NCBI GenBank assembly: GCA_036785705.1
Contig: JAWUZG010000056.1
Location: 125,001-189,000 of the forward strand
DNA length: 64,000 nt
Source: Acanthornis magna
Taxonomy: Eukaryota; Chordata; Aves; Passeriformes; Acanthizidae
Reading direction: 5' to 3'
Part shown: positions 10,546 through 23,600 of the stretch, piece by piece
Layout: every line of letters starts with the position of its first letter
How positions within the stretch are numbered: position 1 is the stretch's first letter
Notes under the pieces: generated by a model
Seen by the model: only the letters and a program-made list of their open reading frames with translations
Told to the model about the DNA's origin: nothing
Databases searched by the model: none
Translations under genes and position numbers: made by a program

Positions 10546-11434
10546 CTTTGCTTCCTCACGCTAAAAACACGCCCCGAATCCCTGTGTGGGCCCATCCTGC
10601 TCACCCCCTGGGAAGGAGTGTGGTTTCGATGCGTTTTCCACCAATTTCTCCTCCTCCCCGCAGGGATTTCACCCCGGGCTCTTTCCTGAGGGTGGATCCA
10701 TTCGCGGCGAGCTTTCCACAGACTGGGAAAATTCCAGCGGTGAAATCCTGCCCAGGAACCCCCGTGACTCAACTCGGGGCCGGGGGGCAGCGGGGGAAAC
10801 TCAATTTTGTAACATTGTGATGAAAATGAGAAAGTTTTGTGTTGCAAACAGACCTTGAGAAAGCAGCTCCGCCCAGAGGGCTTTCCCTGGGATGAGAGAG
10901 GAAGGGGTGACCTGGCCCCCTCATCCTGACCTCATCCCCCAGGAATCCCTGAGGAATTCGGGGATGGATCCGGAGGATGGACAGAGCCAGGAGCAGCTCT
11001 GATACGGAACAGGAACGATTCTACCTCGGTTTTTTATTAGTAAACAGAATCTCTTTTTCCTCATTTATGGCCAGATTTAGAGGTTCCCAGGCCAATTCCC
11101 TGTTTTTGGGGTATCCCACCCAGCCAGGATCACCCCTGGGGGATCCAGGAGTGGAAATTCACAGCTGGAAGGGGGAAAAGCATCCGCGTGTGTGGCTGTG
11201 GGGAGGAGGAACAGTCCCACGCGGGATCATCCCGTGTTTAACTTCCCAATTTCCCCCGGGCCGCCTCATTTCCCCTAAACTGCTGCGGTTCCCATTCGGG
11301 TCCCTGGCCCCGCTCCGCTCAGCCCTTGTCTGGCTTGGATCACTCTCTGTGAGTGATTGATCATTGGAGATCCCACTCGGGATCGCTCCGTGTCCCAGCC
11401 AGATCGTGGGAAAACACCGGGACATGCAGACACC

Positions 11435-11745
11435 TGTCTGAGGGGGGTTAAATCCCGAGATCCTCGGGAAAACCTGTCCCAGGTGGGTTAAATCCCCAGA
11501 TCCTTGGGAAAACCTGTCCAAGGCAGATTAAATCCCAAAATCCTCGGGAAAACCAGTCCCAGGTGGGTTAAATCCTGAGATCCTTGGGAAGACCTGTCCA
11601 AGGCATGTTAAATCCCAAGATCTTCAGGAAAACCTGTCCGAGGTGGGTTAAATCCCGAAATCCTTGGGAAAATCTCTCCGAGGCAGATTAAATCCCGAGA
11701 TCCTCAGGAAAACCTGTCTGAGAGGGGTTAAATCCTGAGAAACAC
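11435..11745. repeat. About 41-bp TTAAATCCCGAGATCCTCGG array
   Basis: Eight imperfect units built on GGGTTAAATCCCGAGATCC and TTGGGAAAACCTGTCCGAGG. Each unit contains a short inverted repeat around GAGATCCTCGGG. Confidence 0.85.
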
Positions 11746-13473
11746 CCACGAGGCAGCAAACAATCCCTACAAATAGAACTCTGTCACATTCCCGACTGGA
11801 AAACCGGTGGGACAAGGGTGACACAGCCGGGATTGAGCTGAGAGCGTGGCGGGGTTTCGGGCACCCAACCCAGGCCCACGGATTCCCGGGATGGAGCCAC
11901 AAATGGATTTATTTTCCCTTTCCGGGAAGGCGCGGCTGGGATGCAGCAGCAGCTCCCCATCCCTGGAATCCTGGCTCTGGTGGATCCGGGGGTGTCCCGA
12001 TCCCGGGATCCCTCTGGGGTGGCTCTGCACCCCAATCCCGGCTGGGAAAAATTCCCGGAGGGATGCTGCGGCTGGAGCCAGCAGCCCTCGGGTGCGGCTG
12101 TGGGGTGTCCCGCCAGCTCCGTGGGGTACAGGATGGTCCTGCACGGCAAACCCTCCTCCTGGAGCTGGAACGCCCCCAAAAATCATCCTGGGAAAGAAAT
12201 TAAATCCTCCTGGGGGCTTTTGTTCGAGGCGGGAGGAAGCCTGGAAAAGCTCCCTGACCTTCCGGCGCTGGAATTGCTGACCTTCCTGCGCGGCCCCGCT
12301 CCCGGGAGGGCGCGGGTCCCAAAATAACCCCGGGAACAACGCGGCGGCGGCGGTGACACCGCGGTCCCCCCGAGGCCACAATAAATCCCCGCGTTCGCCC
12401 CCGGCTTTTGGCTCTTCGGCTCATTTTATTTAAGGAAGCAGCCGGCGGCGGTGGGAGCGCGGCCCAGAATAAACCACAGCCCGCGGGGCTCGGGTTTTGC
12501 TGCTTTTCCCCGGGAATTCAGCAAAAAGCTCCGTGGTTTGTCCTGGCAGCGGGGCGGGGGGTGGCATGGGGGCGGGGGTGTCCCTGTCGCCCGCCTTGTC
12601 CCCGCGCTGCTCGATCCCGCGCTCCCAGCCGGGCGCTTGGGAAATAAAAGGGATTTTGGGGCAGCCGCGCTGGAATTATGGCTGCCCACACCCCGCTTCA
12701 ACCCATTCCTGGGGGGCTCCTCCCAGCCCGATTTCCCGGGGTTTCAGTCAGGGATTTTGGGGTCCCAGGGGATGGGAACAGCGCTCAGAAATTCCCTCTG
12801 GGAGCCGGGCTCCTCTCGTTTCCCGTCCCACGACGGGGCGGGGGCTGCCAAAATTCACAGCCGCGGCTCTGGAGAGCTCCCTCCCCGCAAGCTGCCGCAC
12901 GCCGCCGGCGCCAGCGGGAGCCCTGTGCCAAACCCTGCTCCGGGCTGGGAAGGAGGCAGGGAAAGGTTTCGCTTTCGGTTGCCAAATCCCCCCCGGTGCG
13001 GGTCGGGGACCTGCGCATGGATCCCGTCGGTGCCACCGCCGTGTCCCCAGCGCGGCACACGCGGGACAAAACCACCCGTCCCGAGGTATTTCCGTGCGGG
13101 AGAAGGCCTGGAAGCGACACTGAGGATAGCCAGGCTTGGATGGGGTGAGCCCCGAGCCAGGGCTGCCTTTGTGCCGCGGGGCGCTGATGGAAGCGGAGAG
13201 CGAAGGTTTTGTTCCCTCCCGCGTTTGTCGGCACCTTTTAAACGCCTGAATTCCCGTTCCCTGCCTCCCTCCGGCCCCTTTTCCAACCGCGGGATCAAAA
13301 ATCAGCTCGTTTCACCCCAAAAAGCAGCTGAAAATCGGGCACATCCCTGGAAGGCACCGGCCTGGAGCAGGAGCGGCAAACCCGGGGCTGGGGACATGAA
13401 AAAAGGCAAGGGGAGCTCCTGACCACCTCCATTCCCAGTGAGAAACACAGCCCTGTCCTGCTCTTTTCCACTC

Positions 13474-14655
13474 TTTATTCCAACCATCCGCTTTGGTTAC
13501 AGATCCGAAAGGGTTTTTGTTGTTGTTGTTGTTGTTGTTGTTTGGTTTTGGTAACTGTTGTGGCGTTCGTTCCCTTTTTTTTTTAAATTTCCCTCTCCTC
13601 TAATCCGACCCCGCCTCCTGTAATATTATAAAATCCTACGGTAACAGTAATGAGCAGTCGATATAATAAATATCTGTTAGTCCACAAAGTTAAAGTGCTT
13701 TGAGAAGGGGTGTAAGAAGCTCTATCCTAGGTTGGGGACGGGGGAATTTCTCGGGAATGTAGTGCAGCGGGAAGCTCCGGCCCGCGGGACGTGGCCGTGG
13801 CACCTCCCGAGGCCCCCCGGGCTCTCCTGAGTGAGCGGGCCCGGAGCAGGAGCCGGGACAGGCATTGGAAGCACGAGCCAGGATGTCCCCAAGGTTCGGT
13901 TCCCCCTCGGCGGGAGAGCATCCCGAGTTTTTCACAGTTTAGTCTCGCCCCGAGACCTCCGAAAGCGCGAGGGGAGCGACCCCCGCGCCCGCCGTCCCCC
14001 GGCCCTGAGATCCGCAGCCTCGTTCCCTGAGGACGCCCGGTCCCTGTGCCGGGAGCGGGGTGGGAGATGCCCGGGAAATGCCCTCCGCGGAGGATTTGTG
14101 CGTCTCCAACCCTTCCCGGGCCCTGCTCCCGGCTCCCCTTCCCCGCACCCCAAATCTAGTCACCTTCCGCGGCTTTTCCATGCAAATTCCCACCGCGGCG
14201 CCGGCCCCCACGGGTGTCCCGGCGCCGATTCCCGACCTCCCTCCCACACCAAAGCCGGCCGCGAACAAAAAAACAACGAACCGAAGCCCCTCCGAGCCCT
14301 CCGGAGCGGGAGGGGCCCCGCGAGCGACGCCAGCCCCGACTTCATCCCCTAAGCCCTCGGGAGGCAGCGGCCCGCGCTGGGATCCCAGTCCGGAGGCCGA
14401 GGGCCGGCTCCTCCTCCTCCTCTTCATCACATGCAAGGAGTGGCCGTGCCCGGAGGGTCAGTGCATGCATCGCCGGCCAGCCGCGCCCCGGCCGGCACCG
14501 GGACCGCGGAGCCACCGCGGCCACCGCGTGTCCCCGAGCCCTGCGGTCACCCCCTCCTCCCCGAGGCTCTTCCAGCGTGGAGAAGGCGCCGCTCCCCCGG
14601 GGAACAGCTCGACACCCACGGAGCCACGGAAATCAGGGTGGGCGGGACGGCTCCG
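13474..14655 (-). other. SEMA7A 3' untranslated region with poly(A) signal
   Basis: From the stop codon at 14656 the minus strand runs through about 1.18 kb to GGAATAAAGAG; the AATAAA hexamer is at 13474-13479. The last 250 bp (13480-13730) turn AT-rich, with AGATATTTATTATATC (an AUUUA-type element), a (GTT)n tract at 13511-13541 (AAC on the RNA) and a T-run (A-run on the RNA). No competing poly(A) signal is clear closer to the stop. The extent is inferred from the hexamer only. Confidence 0.7.
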
Positions 14656-17600
14656 TCAGTGGAACAGCTCCGCCAGGGCCACCACGAGCAGCAGCTGCAG
14701 CCACGAGGCCACCAGGGTGGCTCCGGCGCGGCCCTTCTGCGACAGGAAGCGCAGGCGGTCGAGCAGGCGCTCCTTGACCAGCGCCTGGCGGAAGCCGTCC
14801 TCGTCGGACACGCAGACGTAGTGGCCGTAGTGCTCGCGGCCCACGCTGGGGATGAAGTGGAAGCAGTCCTGCTGCGGCTGGGACGTGTTGCAGCTCTTGA
14901 TGAGCACGTCCTCGTGGTACCAGTTGTAGGTGGCATAGTGCGACTCGACGGAGCAGTTGAGGTAATAGCGGGAGAAGGGCAGCACCGAGATGTTCCGGAA
15001 GTCGTCTGCGGGGTGGTGGAAAACACAAAAGTTTACATTTTTTTAATGTGACTTTAGCCAGGTTTGTTCAACTTTACCCCGGGGGAACTGAGGTCTCGTT
15101 CCAGGGTGTTGTTTCTCTAGGTGAGGCCTGGTGGGTTTGGTATTCCAACCAATGGGAGTAGCCCAAAAAATACCCAAAATTATAAAAACATCAACAGAAC
15201 ATCAGCGGCCGTCCACGAACATCCACCCCAGAACAAACTGCAATTAACTAGAGGAATGCATATGTGTAACATCAAATAATATGGATAATTCTCCTCTGAC
15301 AGAGCTGGAGACATCCAGTCCGGAAAAGACTGATAAGAAAATCAAGGAATAAAGATCTAATTAACACCAGAAGTAAAGAAATCCGGATCCAATAGGAAAC
15401 CAAACACTAAGGGCGACGCAACTTTAGACTGATGAATATTAAACCAATGATGTCCTATGGATTTTTACGGTATAAAGTTTGGGGTAATCTTGTAAAACCT
15501 ATGTGTCATGGAATGATTCTGCACACCCAGGCTATGTGTGGATGAGATGATTTCTGTGGCACATCCCGGCCAGAAAATAAAGTAATGCCTTGAATCTCTA
15601 ACCGTAAAAATATTGTAGAAGAGCTTTTGTTTTTGCCGCAGTTTCGGTGACAAGGCAATGGGGTGGGCGAAGGGGTGAGGGGTGGCCAGGAAGCACAGAT
15701 CCCCCCACAGATTCCCCCACAGATTCCCCCACAGATTCCCTCAAAGATTCCCCCACAGATTCCCTCACAGATTCCCCACAGATTCCCCCACAAACTCTAA
15801 GGGAAGAGCAGCTGGGTCAAGGGGGATCCCTCATCCACAGTGGGAGAGGAAGAATGGGATCAGGTCCCTTCCAACCCCAAAACCATTCAGCAATTCTGAT
15901 GTTACAGCCCAGGTCAGGTGAAGCCCACAGGACTTTTCCCCCAGTTTGATCCGTCCCACCCAGATCGGAAAAATTATTTCCACCAATTCCAGCTTGGTGG
16001 AATTGATTCTGGAGGTGTTCCCAGTTCCACAGTGTCACCTCGCACCATCCAAATCAATCCAAACCCATCCAAACCCATCCAAACCCAAAGAAACCCATTC
16101 AAACCCATCCAAATCAATCCAAACTTATCCAAACCCATCCAAACCCATCCAACCCCATCCAAACCCATCTGAACCCATCCAAATCCATCCAAACTTATCC
16201 AAACCCATCCAAACCCATCCAACCCCATCCAAACCCATCTGAACCCATCCAAATCCATCCAAACCAATCCAGACCCATCCCAAACAATCCAAACCCATCC
16301 AAACCTACCCAAACCAATCTAAACCCATCCAAACCCATCCAGCCCCATCCAACCCCATCCAAACCCCACCCAAACCCATCCAAACCCATCCAAACCCATC
16401 CAAACCCATCCAATCCCATCCAATCCAGTCCCATCCCAACCCATCCAAACCCCATCCAAACCCATCCAAGTCCACCCAAACCCATCCCAAGACTGGTGAA
16501 TCCATCAGTTCCTGCCCTGCCCAAGACACCTCTGCCTACCTTCCTTGACATCCCCCCTCTGGCAGGTTCCTCGCCATGAGTCCAAGTTCAGGTTCTGGAG
16601 CCCCTCCCTGCGGGACGGGAATGGGAATCAGCACCAACGGAGCATCGGGAAATGGCATGTCAGGGAGAGGGATCCCCCGGATGAGCAGGATGGGTGGGAT
16701 GAGTGGGATGGGGTTTGGATGGAGTTTGGATAGGGTTCAGATGGGTTTGGGTGGGTTTGGATGGGTTTGGATGGGTTCTGATGGGTTTGGATGGGGTTTG
16801 GATGGGGTTTGGGTGGGTTTGGATGGGTTTGGATTGGTTTGGATGGGGTTTGGATGGGTTCGGATGGGATAGGATGGACTTGCGTGGGTTTTGGATGGGG
16901 TTTGGATGGGTTCAGATGGGTTTGGATGGGTTTGGACTTCCTAATTGGGATGGGGTGGGGGAGATTCCCACCTGTCCCACTCATCCCACCCATCCCACTG
17001 TTCTCCCCTGCCCCATCCCAACCAGGAGGTTGGTGGTGCCCCAGCACCAAGAAGAGGGGTTGGGTCCCCAAAACCCCTGAAGGGATGGCTGGATCCATGC
17101 AGAGCACCCCAAACCTTTGGGAACACCGCCACCCCAAACCCCCACACGGCCGTGCCCGGGAGGTGAACACCGAGGGCGTGGCTGTTCATCCCCTGGGATC
17201 CCGAGCAGGATCGCCCCCCACGCACCGGTTGAGGGCCAGCGAGAGGCAGGAGCCATTGGCCCAGCCGCAGTAGGGGTCCCTGGCCAGCAGGCAGCTGTGG
17301 CAGTTGTTGCGGTAGGCCCGGCACATGTCCATGGGCAGCTCCAGGACGCGGCTGCTGGAGCCCACGTACAGCACGGCCTGCGGGAGCAGAGTGACGGAGA
17401 GGTCATTCCGAGCCCCGGGACACCTGGGGAGGGCCTGGAGCTGCCGGAGGGAATCCGGAGATGCTCCGAGGGTGGAGCCCTTCTGTGCTGGAGCCGGGCT
17501 GGGAGAGCTGGGGGGTTCAGGAGCTCCAGGGAGAGCTCAGAGCTCCTTCCAGGGCCTGAAGGGCTCCAGGAGAGCTGGAGAGGGACTGGGGACAAGGGAT

Positions 17601-20600
17601 GGAGGGACAGGACACAGGGAATGGCTTCTGAGTGCCAGAGGGCAGGGACAGATGGGATATTGGGGAGGGGCTGGGATGGAATTCCCAGAGCAGCTGTGGC
17701 TGCCCCTGGATCCCTGGCAGTGTCCAAGGCCAGGCTGGATAGGGCTTGGAGCAACATGGGACAGTGGGAGGTGTCCCTGCCATAGGGGACTGGGACTGGG
17801 TGATCATTAAGGTCCCTTCCAACCCAAATAATTCCAGGATTCTCCTCCCAGCCCCGGGGCTGGCACTGACCCCTCCGTCTCCTCCTTCCCACCCCCCGGT
17901 GCGAGCAGGGACCCACCCTGGCGTGGTCCAGGATCATGGCCTGGATGGGATCCTTGTTGGGGAAGACCTGGATCTCCATGACGTTCTGCACCCCGTCCGG
18001 CAGCTCCACCACCTTGTGGATGGAGCCCTTGTCTGCAAGGAGAGAGGGGAGAGCCCTGGTGAGGACCATGGAGGTGCCGGGCACTCGGAGAGGGCAGGGC
18101 TTTTCCCAGAGCGGCATCCCGAGGGAACACGGCTCGGGAATCCTCGTGGATTCCCCTTCCCAAGGAGATCCCTTCTTGCCATCATCCAGGGGGAGGAGAA
18201 ACCCCGTGACTCCGTGTCCACCCCGGGGGGAATCTCTGCCTTTAGACCCGGGATTCCGGGAAATCAGACCTCTCGTGGGCCCTACTCCAACCCCAGCCGC
18301 GCACCGAGCACTGGCTGCAGCTCCTAACCACAGATCAGGGATTTGAAAAGCCCTGAAGTCCCTCCACAAGCGCCAGGGAACAGATCCCGGCTCGGAGCGA
18401 AGCGAGGGGTGAGAGCAGCTCGGGGAAGCGCTGGGAAACGATGGAACTGCTGGGAAATGATGGAACTGCTCCTTTTGGAAAGGATTCCTGATCCCTGCCA
18501 TGGACCCCCACCTGGGGAGGGAGGGCTGGGAAACGATGGAATTGTTCTTTTTGGAGAGGAGTACTGCTCCCCACACCTGGGGAGGGCTGGGAAATGATGG
18601 GAACTCCTGGGAAATGATGGAACGGCTCCTTTTGGAAAGGATTTCTGCTCCTTTTGGAAAGGATCTCTGCTCCTTTTGGGACTGTTGGGAAATGATGGAG
18701 CTGCTCCTTTTGGGAAGGATCCGTGCTCCCATCCTGAATCCCCACCTGGGGAGGGCTGGGAACCGATGGAGCTGCTCCTTTTGGGAAGGATTCCTGCTCC
18801 CCACCCTGAATCCCCCCCGGGGGGGCTCTGCGCCCCCTCCCCGCCGGAGGCGGTCCCTCCCCCGCGCTGGGATCCTGCCTGGAGCCCGGCTGTGCCCACG
18901 CAGCCAAACTGGAAGCCGCAGCGGGACTTGGCAGCTCCTCCCGCCTGACGAGCATATGCCAGGCTGGGAACGCAGCCCCGCTTCCCTCGGGGAAGGGAGG
19001 GACTGTCACACGCCCCCGGGGAATGTCCCCGCTACCTGTGGCCAGGTACAGGACGTTGTAGCGGCGCCCGTCGGCCGCGGCCACCTCGTGCACGCCGATT
19101 TTCTGGTAGCGGTGCTTGTTGTGGAACAGAGGGCCCCGCGACGGCCACAGCGGCTCCACCCGCTCCTCCACCTCGGGGTGGCTGTCGGCGATCTTGAAGG
19201 TCTCGCTCGGCGTGTGCTGCCCGGAGGGGACGCACTGCGGGCGGAGGGGACGAAAGGGACGCTCAGAACCAGGCGGGGAGGGGCAATTCAGCCCCGAGGG
19301 GCGGGGGCTGTCACCGTGCCCGCTGCCTCTGAGATCCTCTCTCCCCCGTTTTTCTCCCCGAGCTTATCCAGCCTCCTTTTGTTCCCGGGGCTCAGATCCT
19401 TCCCTGCCCCGTGTCCCCTCCCCTGCCCCCCCCGGCCTCGGGACCCCCCAAATTCCCCGTGGGGCGGCTTCTCCCCATCCCTCACCTGGCCGGGTTTGAC
19501 CTCAGGGTTGGGGCCGTTGTAGCCTTTGAGCCGCGACGTCCTGAACACGTTGTCGATGTCCCCAAAGGAGTAGACACAGACAGCAGAGCTCCCCCTGAGG
19601 GGACAAACGGCGTCAGGGGGACACCCTCTTCGCTGTGCCCGCTCCGGCTGCTTTCCAGCGGGAACAAAGGGCTGGGAGGAAGGATTTGGACCGGAGCCGC
19701 TCACCAGGTGTTGGTGAAGAGCCCGTAGACCTTGGAGCGCCGCCAGTCGGCCGCGGGGACGAAGACGACGTCCTGCAGCCAGTTGAAGTTGCCCTTGGTG
19801 ACAGGGTCCACGCAGATCAGGGTGGCCTTGAGGAACGTGGTCCACTTGGAGGCCGACAGGGAGCTGGTCCCTCCTTTGTCCTCCTGGGGGACAGGGGGAC
19901 AGGGACAGGGAGTCAGGGCTGGGCAGGGAGCACCCCAAATCCCCGTCCTCAGGGATAAATCATGGAATTGGGGATGCTCCAGAGTGGAGCTGGGCACTGC
20001 CACAATGCCGTTCCTCTGCCATCCCAGCGAGGCGGAACGGGGAATTCTCTCCCCCGCGAGGCTGAAGGACATGGCTGTGCCCCACTCAGAGGGGCCACAC
20101 CAAGTCAGGTCCCTTTGTCACCCCTGGAGCTGTCCCAGCTCCCCGTTCCCATTCCCAAAGTACCTTGCACAGCTGGGCCACCCGCGAGATGTTCCGCGGC
20201 GCCTCGGGGCTCTTGTCCGGGTTGTCCTCGCGGAAGAAATAATAAATCTTGTCCTGGTGGGGCTCCTCGTGCCGCAGCGTGGTGGCCTTGACAAACTGAG
20301 GGTCTGCGGAGGCAAGGGACACACGTCGGCCTGAGCTGCGTGGATTCCATCTGGAATTGCATCCAGAATTTCATCCGGAAAGGGGACAGGGCGGGGAATG
20401 TCCAGGGATCAGCCTGGCAGCCCCAGGGCTCTCGGCTTTGCTTTGCTTTCCCCTCCCCGTTTCATCCTGGCGTGGTTTTGATTCCATTTTTTTACCCCAA
20501 TAACTTCCCGGTGTCACCGGGAAGCCAACACCGCCTCCTGGAAGCGGAGCGGGGTCCTTTCCCGGTGTCCCCACCCTGTCCCCGGGGTTTGCCCAGAACC

Positions 20601-23600
20601 CCTGCCCGCAGGGGAAGTTGCCCAACGCCCCGGGGACCTTTGCACAACCCCATTTCCTTCCGCCATCCAAGAGGGACTCGCCAGCCCCATGTCCCCAAAC
20701 CCCATCCGAGAGGGACTCGCCAGCCCCATTTCCCCATCCGAGAGGTACTTGCCAGCCCCATTTCCCCAAACCGCAGAGGCACTCGCCAGCCCCATTTCCC
20801 CATCCGAGAGGGACTCGCCAGCCCCATTTCCCCATCCGAGAGGGACTCGCCAGCCCCATTTCCCCATCCGAGGGGGACTCACCAGCCCCATTTCCCCAAA
20901 CCCCAGAGGGACTCGCCAGCCCCATTTCCCTAAACCCAAGGGACTCGCCAGCCCCATTTCCCCAAACCCCAGAGGCACTCGCCAGCCCCATTTCCCCAAA
21001 CCCCAGAGGCACTCGCCAGCCCCATTTCCCTAAACCCAAGGGACTCGCCAGCCCCATTTCCCCAAACCCCAGAGGCACTCGCCAGCCCCATTTCCCCAAA
21101 CCCGAGGGACTCGCCAGCCCCATTTCCCCAAACCCCAGAGGCACTCGCCAGCCCCATGTCCCCATCTGAGAGGGACTCGCCAGCCCCATGTCCCCATCCT
21201 CCAGGGACAGGGAAGTAATTTCTCGGTCAGTTTGGGACAAGAGGGAAGCAGTGAAGTCCCCCCAGCTGGAGGGGACAGCTGCCACTCCTGCCTGGCCCAA
21301 GCAGCCCCTGCTGCAGACCCCAAATGAGGAGCTCTGGAGCTTCTCCCATAGCCGGGAATGCCCAGGGACCCAAGGGGATGTCCCCTCGCAGCTGAGGGGT
21401 GGCAGATCCCAGCTAGGACTCCTGCTGGGAATGTCCCCGCACTCACTCTGCATGACGGTGTCGCTGGTGTAGAGCTCGCCGCCGCCCCGCACGCGGCGGA
21501 AGCGCGGGATCTTCCCATTCTGCTGGCTCTTCTTGATGGTGGAGTAGATGTCCTGGCCTGCGGGGAGGGAGGGATGGTTTCCAGCAGGAAAATCCAGAGG
21601 GATTGGGAAGGGATGAAACAATGGGGGCTTTCTGAGCATGGGGACTCGCAGGGGTGTGGATATGGACAGGAATCCCAGTCCTGATTGGTTCCCCCCATCC
21701 TTTTCCTTAAAGGGTGGCGGATTCTTGGGAAGTTCCCCCAGCCATCCCCTCCCCGGGAGCAGCGGGATCACTGCAGGACCCTCCCAACCTGACCTGCTCC
21801 CGATTCCCAATGTTCCTGCTGTGCCCCAGGTGGGAATGTCCATGTTCTGTCCTAAAGGGCTGTGCACTTCCATGGGGGCAGGACAAGGAGCACTACACCT
21901 AACCGGAGCAGGGGACAGATCCCTCGGAGCTGCCTTTAGGGGGACCCTTTGTGTCCCAGGGAGCCCCTTTAGTGTCCCAGGGAGCCCCTTTGTGTCCCAA
22001 GGGGTCCCTTTGTGCCCCAGGAAGCCTCTGTGCCCAGCACGACCCCCAAAAAACAGGAAAATATCTGATTTACCATCCACAACAACGAGGGTGTTGGAGT
22101 CGGGGGTGAAGGGAGCGATCCCCCTCCCGTCCCAGGGCGGGCTCTCCTTCCTGTGCGTCTGGGGAGGGACAGAATGGATCCTGAGTGGGATCAGGACTCG
22201 CGGGAAGTGGGAGGCTGGGTTTTCCCAGCCTTTTCCCGGGTTTTCCCGGCCCAGGGAAGGATCCGTACCACGTTCCAGCAGGTGGGAGCGCAGGCGCCGG
22301 TCCCGCACACCAGGAGCCCGTCCCCGTACTGCTCCACCAGGGTCAGGTAATTCCGGCTGTCCTCCTGCGGGGAGGGGACAGGAGCCTGGGAATGGCACGG
22401 GAAACCCCAGCGCCACACGGTTTCCCAGGATTTTCCTGGATTTCCTGGGGATCCAAACCCTGATCCTCCCTGGGGATCCCATCCCTGTCCATCCCTGGGA
22501 TCCCATCCCTGTCCATCCCTGGGATCCAAACCCTGTCCATCCCTGGGATCCCATCCCTGTCCATCCCTGGGATCCAAACCCTGTCCATCCCTGGGATCCA
22601 AACCCTGTCCATCCCTGGGATCCCATCCCTGTCCATCCCTGGGATCCAAACCCTGTCCATCCCTGGGATCCAAACCCTGATCCTCCCAGGGATCCAAACC
22701 CTGTCCATCCCAGGGATCCAAACCCTGTCCATCCGTGGGATCCCATCCCTGTCCATCCCTGGGATCCAAACCCTGTCCATCCCAGAAATCCAAACCCTGT
22801 CCGTCCCTGGGATCCAAACCCTGATCCTCCCTGGGATCCCATCCCTGTCCATCCCTGGGATCCAAACCCTGATCCTCCCTGGGATCCCATCCCTGTCCAT
22901 CCCTGGGATCTAAACCCTGATCCTCCCTGGGGATCCAAACCCTGTCCATCCCTGGGATCCAAACCCTGTCCATCTCTGGGATCCCATCCCTGTCCCTCCC
23001 TGGATGTGAGGAGCACACAGAGCTCTTCCAACCCCAACCCTCCCCCCCTCTCCCATCCATCCCACTGTTGGGGACCTACCGAATTCCCAGACATCACACA
23101 CTGTGCTTCACCGTTCACCGGGAACTCTTCCTGGGATCAAAGAGAGGGAAATTCTTTCATTCCTGCTCTGTCAAAGGGGGCTCAGAGCACTACAAGGCCA
23201 TTAAACACCATGACATGTCCTTGTCCCCACCCCGGGTGTCCGAAATCCCTCAGGAAGGCCGGGCTGGATCCCTGGGGCTGGGAATTCCAGGGGATTCGGG
23301 AAGAGGACTCATCCTTGTGGGAAAAGGGTGGTGGGGACATGAACCACAGTGTTCCGGGAACACCAAAAGAAGGGTTTTGGACCCAAAATGGGAAGGTGAG
23401 AAGGGTCAGGAGATGTCAAATGCAAGGTTTTCCTGCTCTCCATGCCCAGCTCGGAAATTCCTGCCTTGGAGGAAAAGCTCCGGCAGTGGAAAAGATTGGA
23501 ATCGCGGCTTCTCCGCAGTGATGGAATCCAAGCATCGCCTCTCGTGTTTGAAAAAGGATCCCTGACGGGAAAAATACTCCCTGTAGGATTTTTTCGGGTC

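Larger units (their letters stand above)
9466..13470. other. Spacer between CYP11A1 and SEMA7A
   Basis: Apart from two small arrays (10380-10545 and 11435-11745) I see no gene, CR1 piece or RNA gene here. It is GC-rich single-copy-looking DNA. Frames longer than 100 codons occur on both strands but none resembles a known protein or has splice structure I can support. Confidence 0.6.

Noticed and set aside
20371..23118. 915-codon minus-strand frame
   Set aside because: It includes genuine SEMA7A exon pieces joined through introns and two arrays; true exons in this stretch end at clear GT/AG sites and use other frames.
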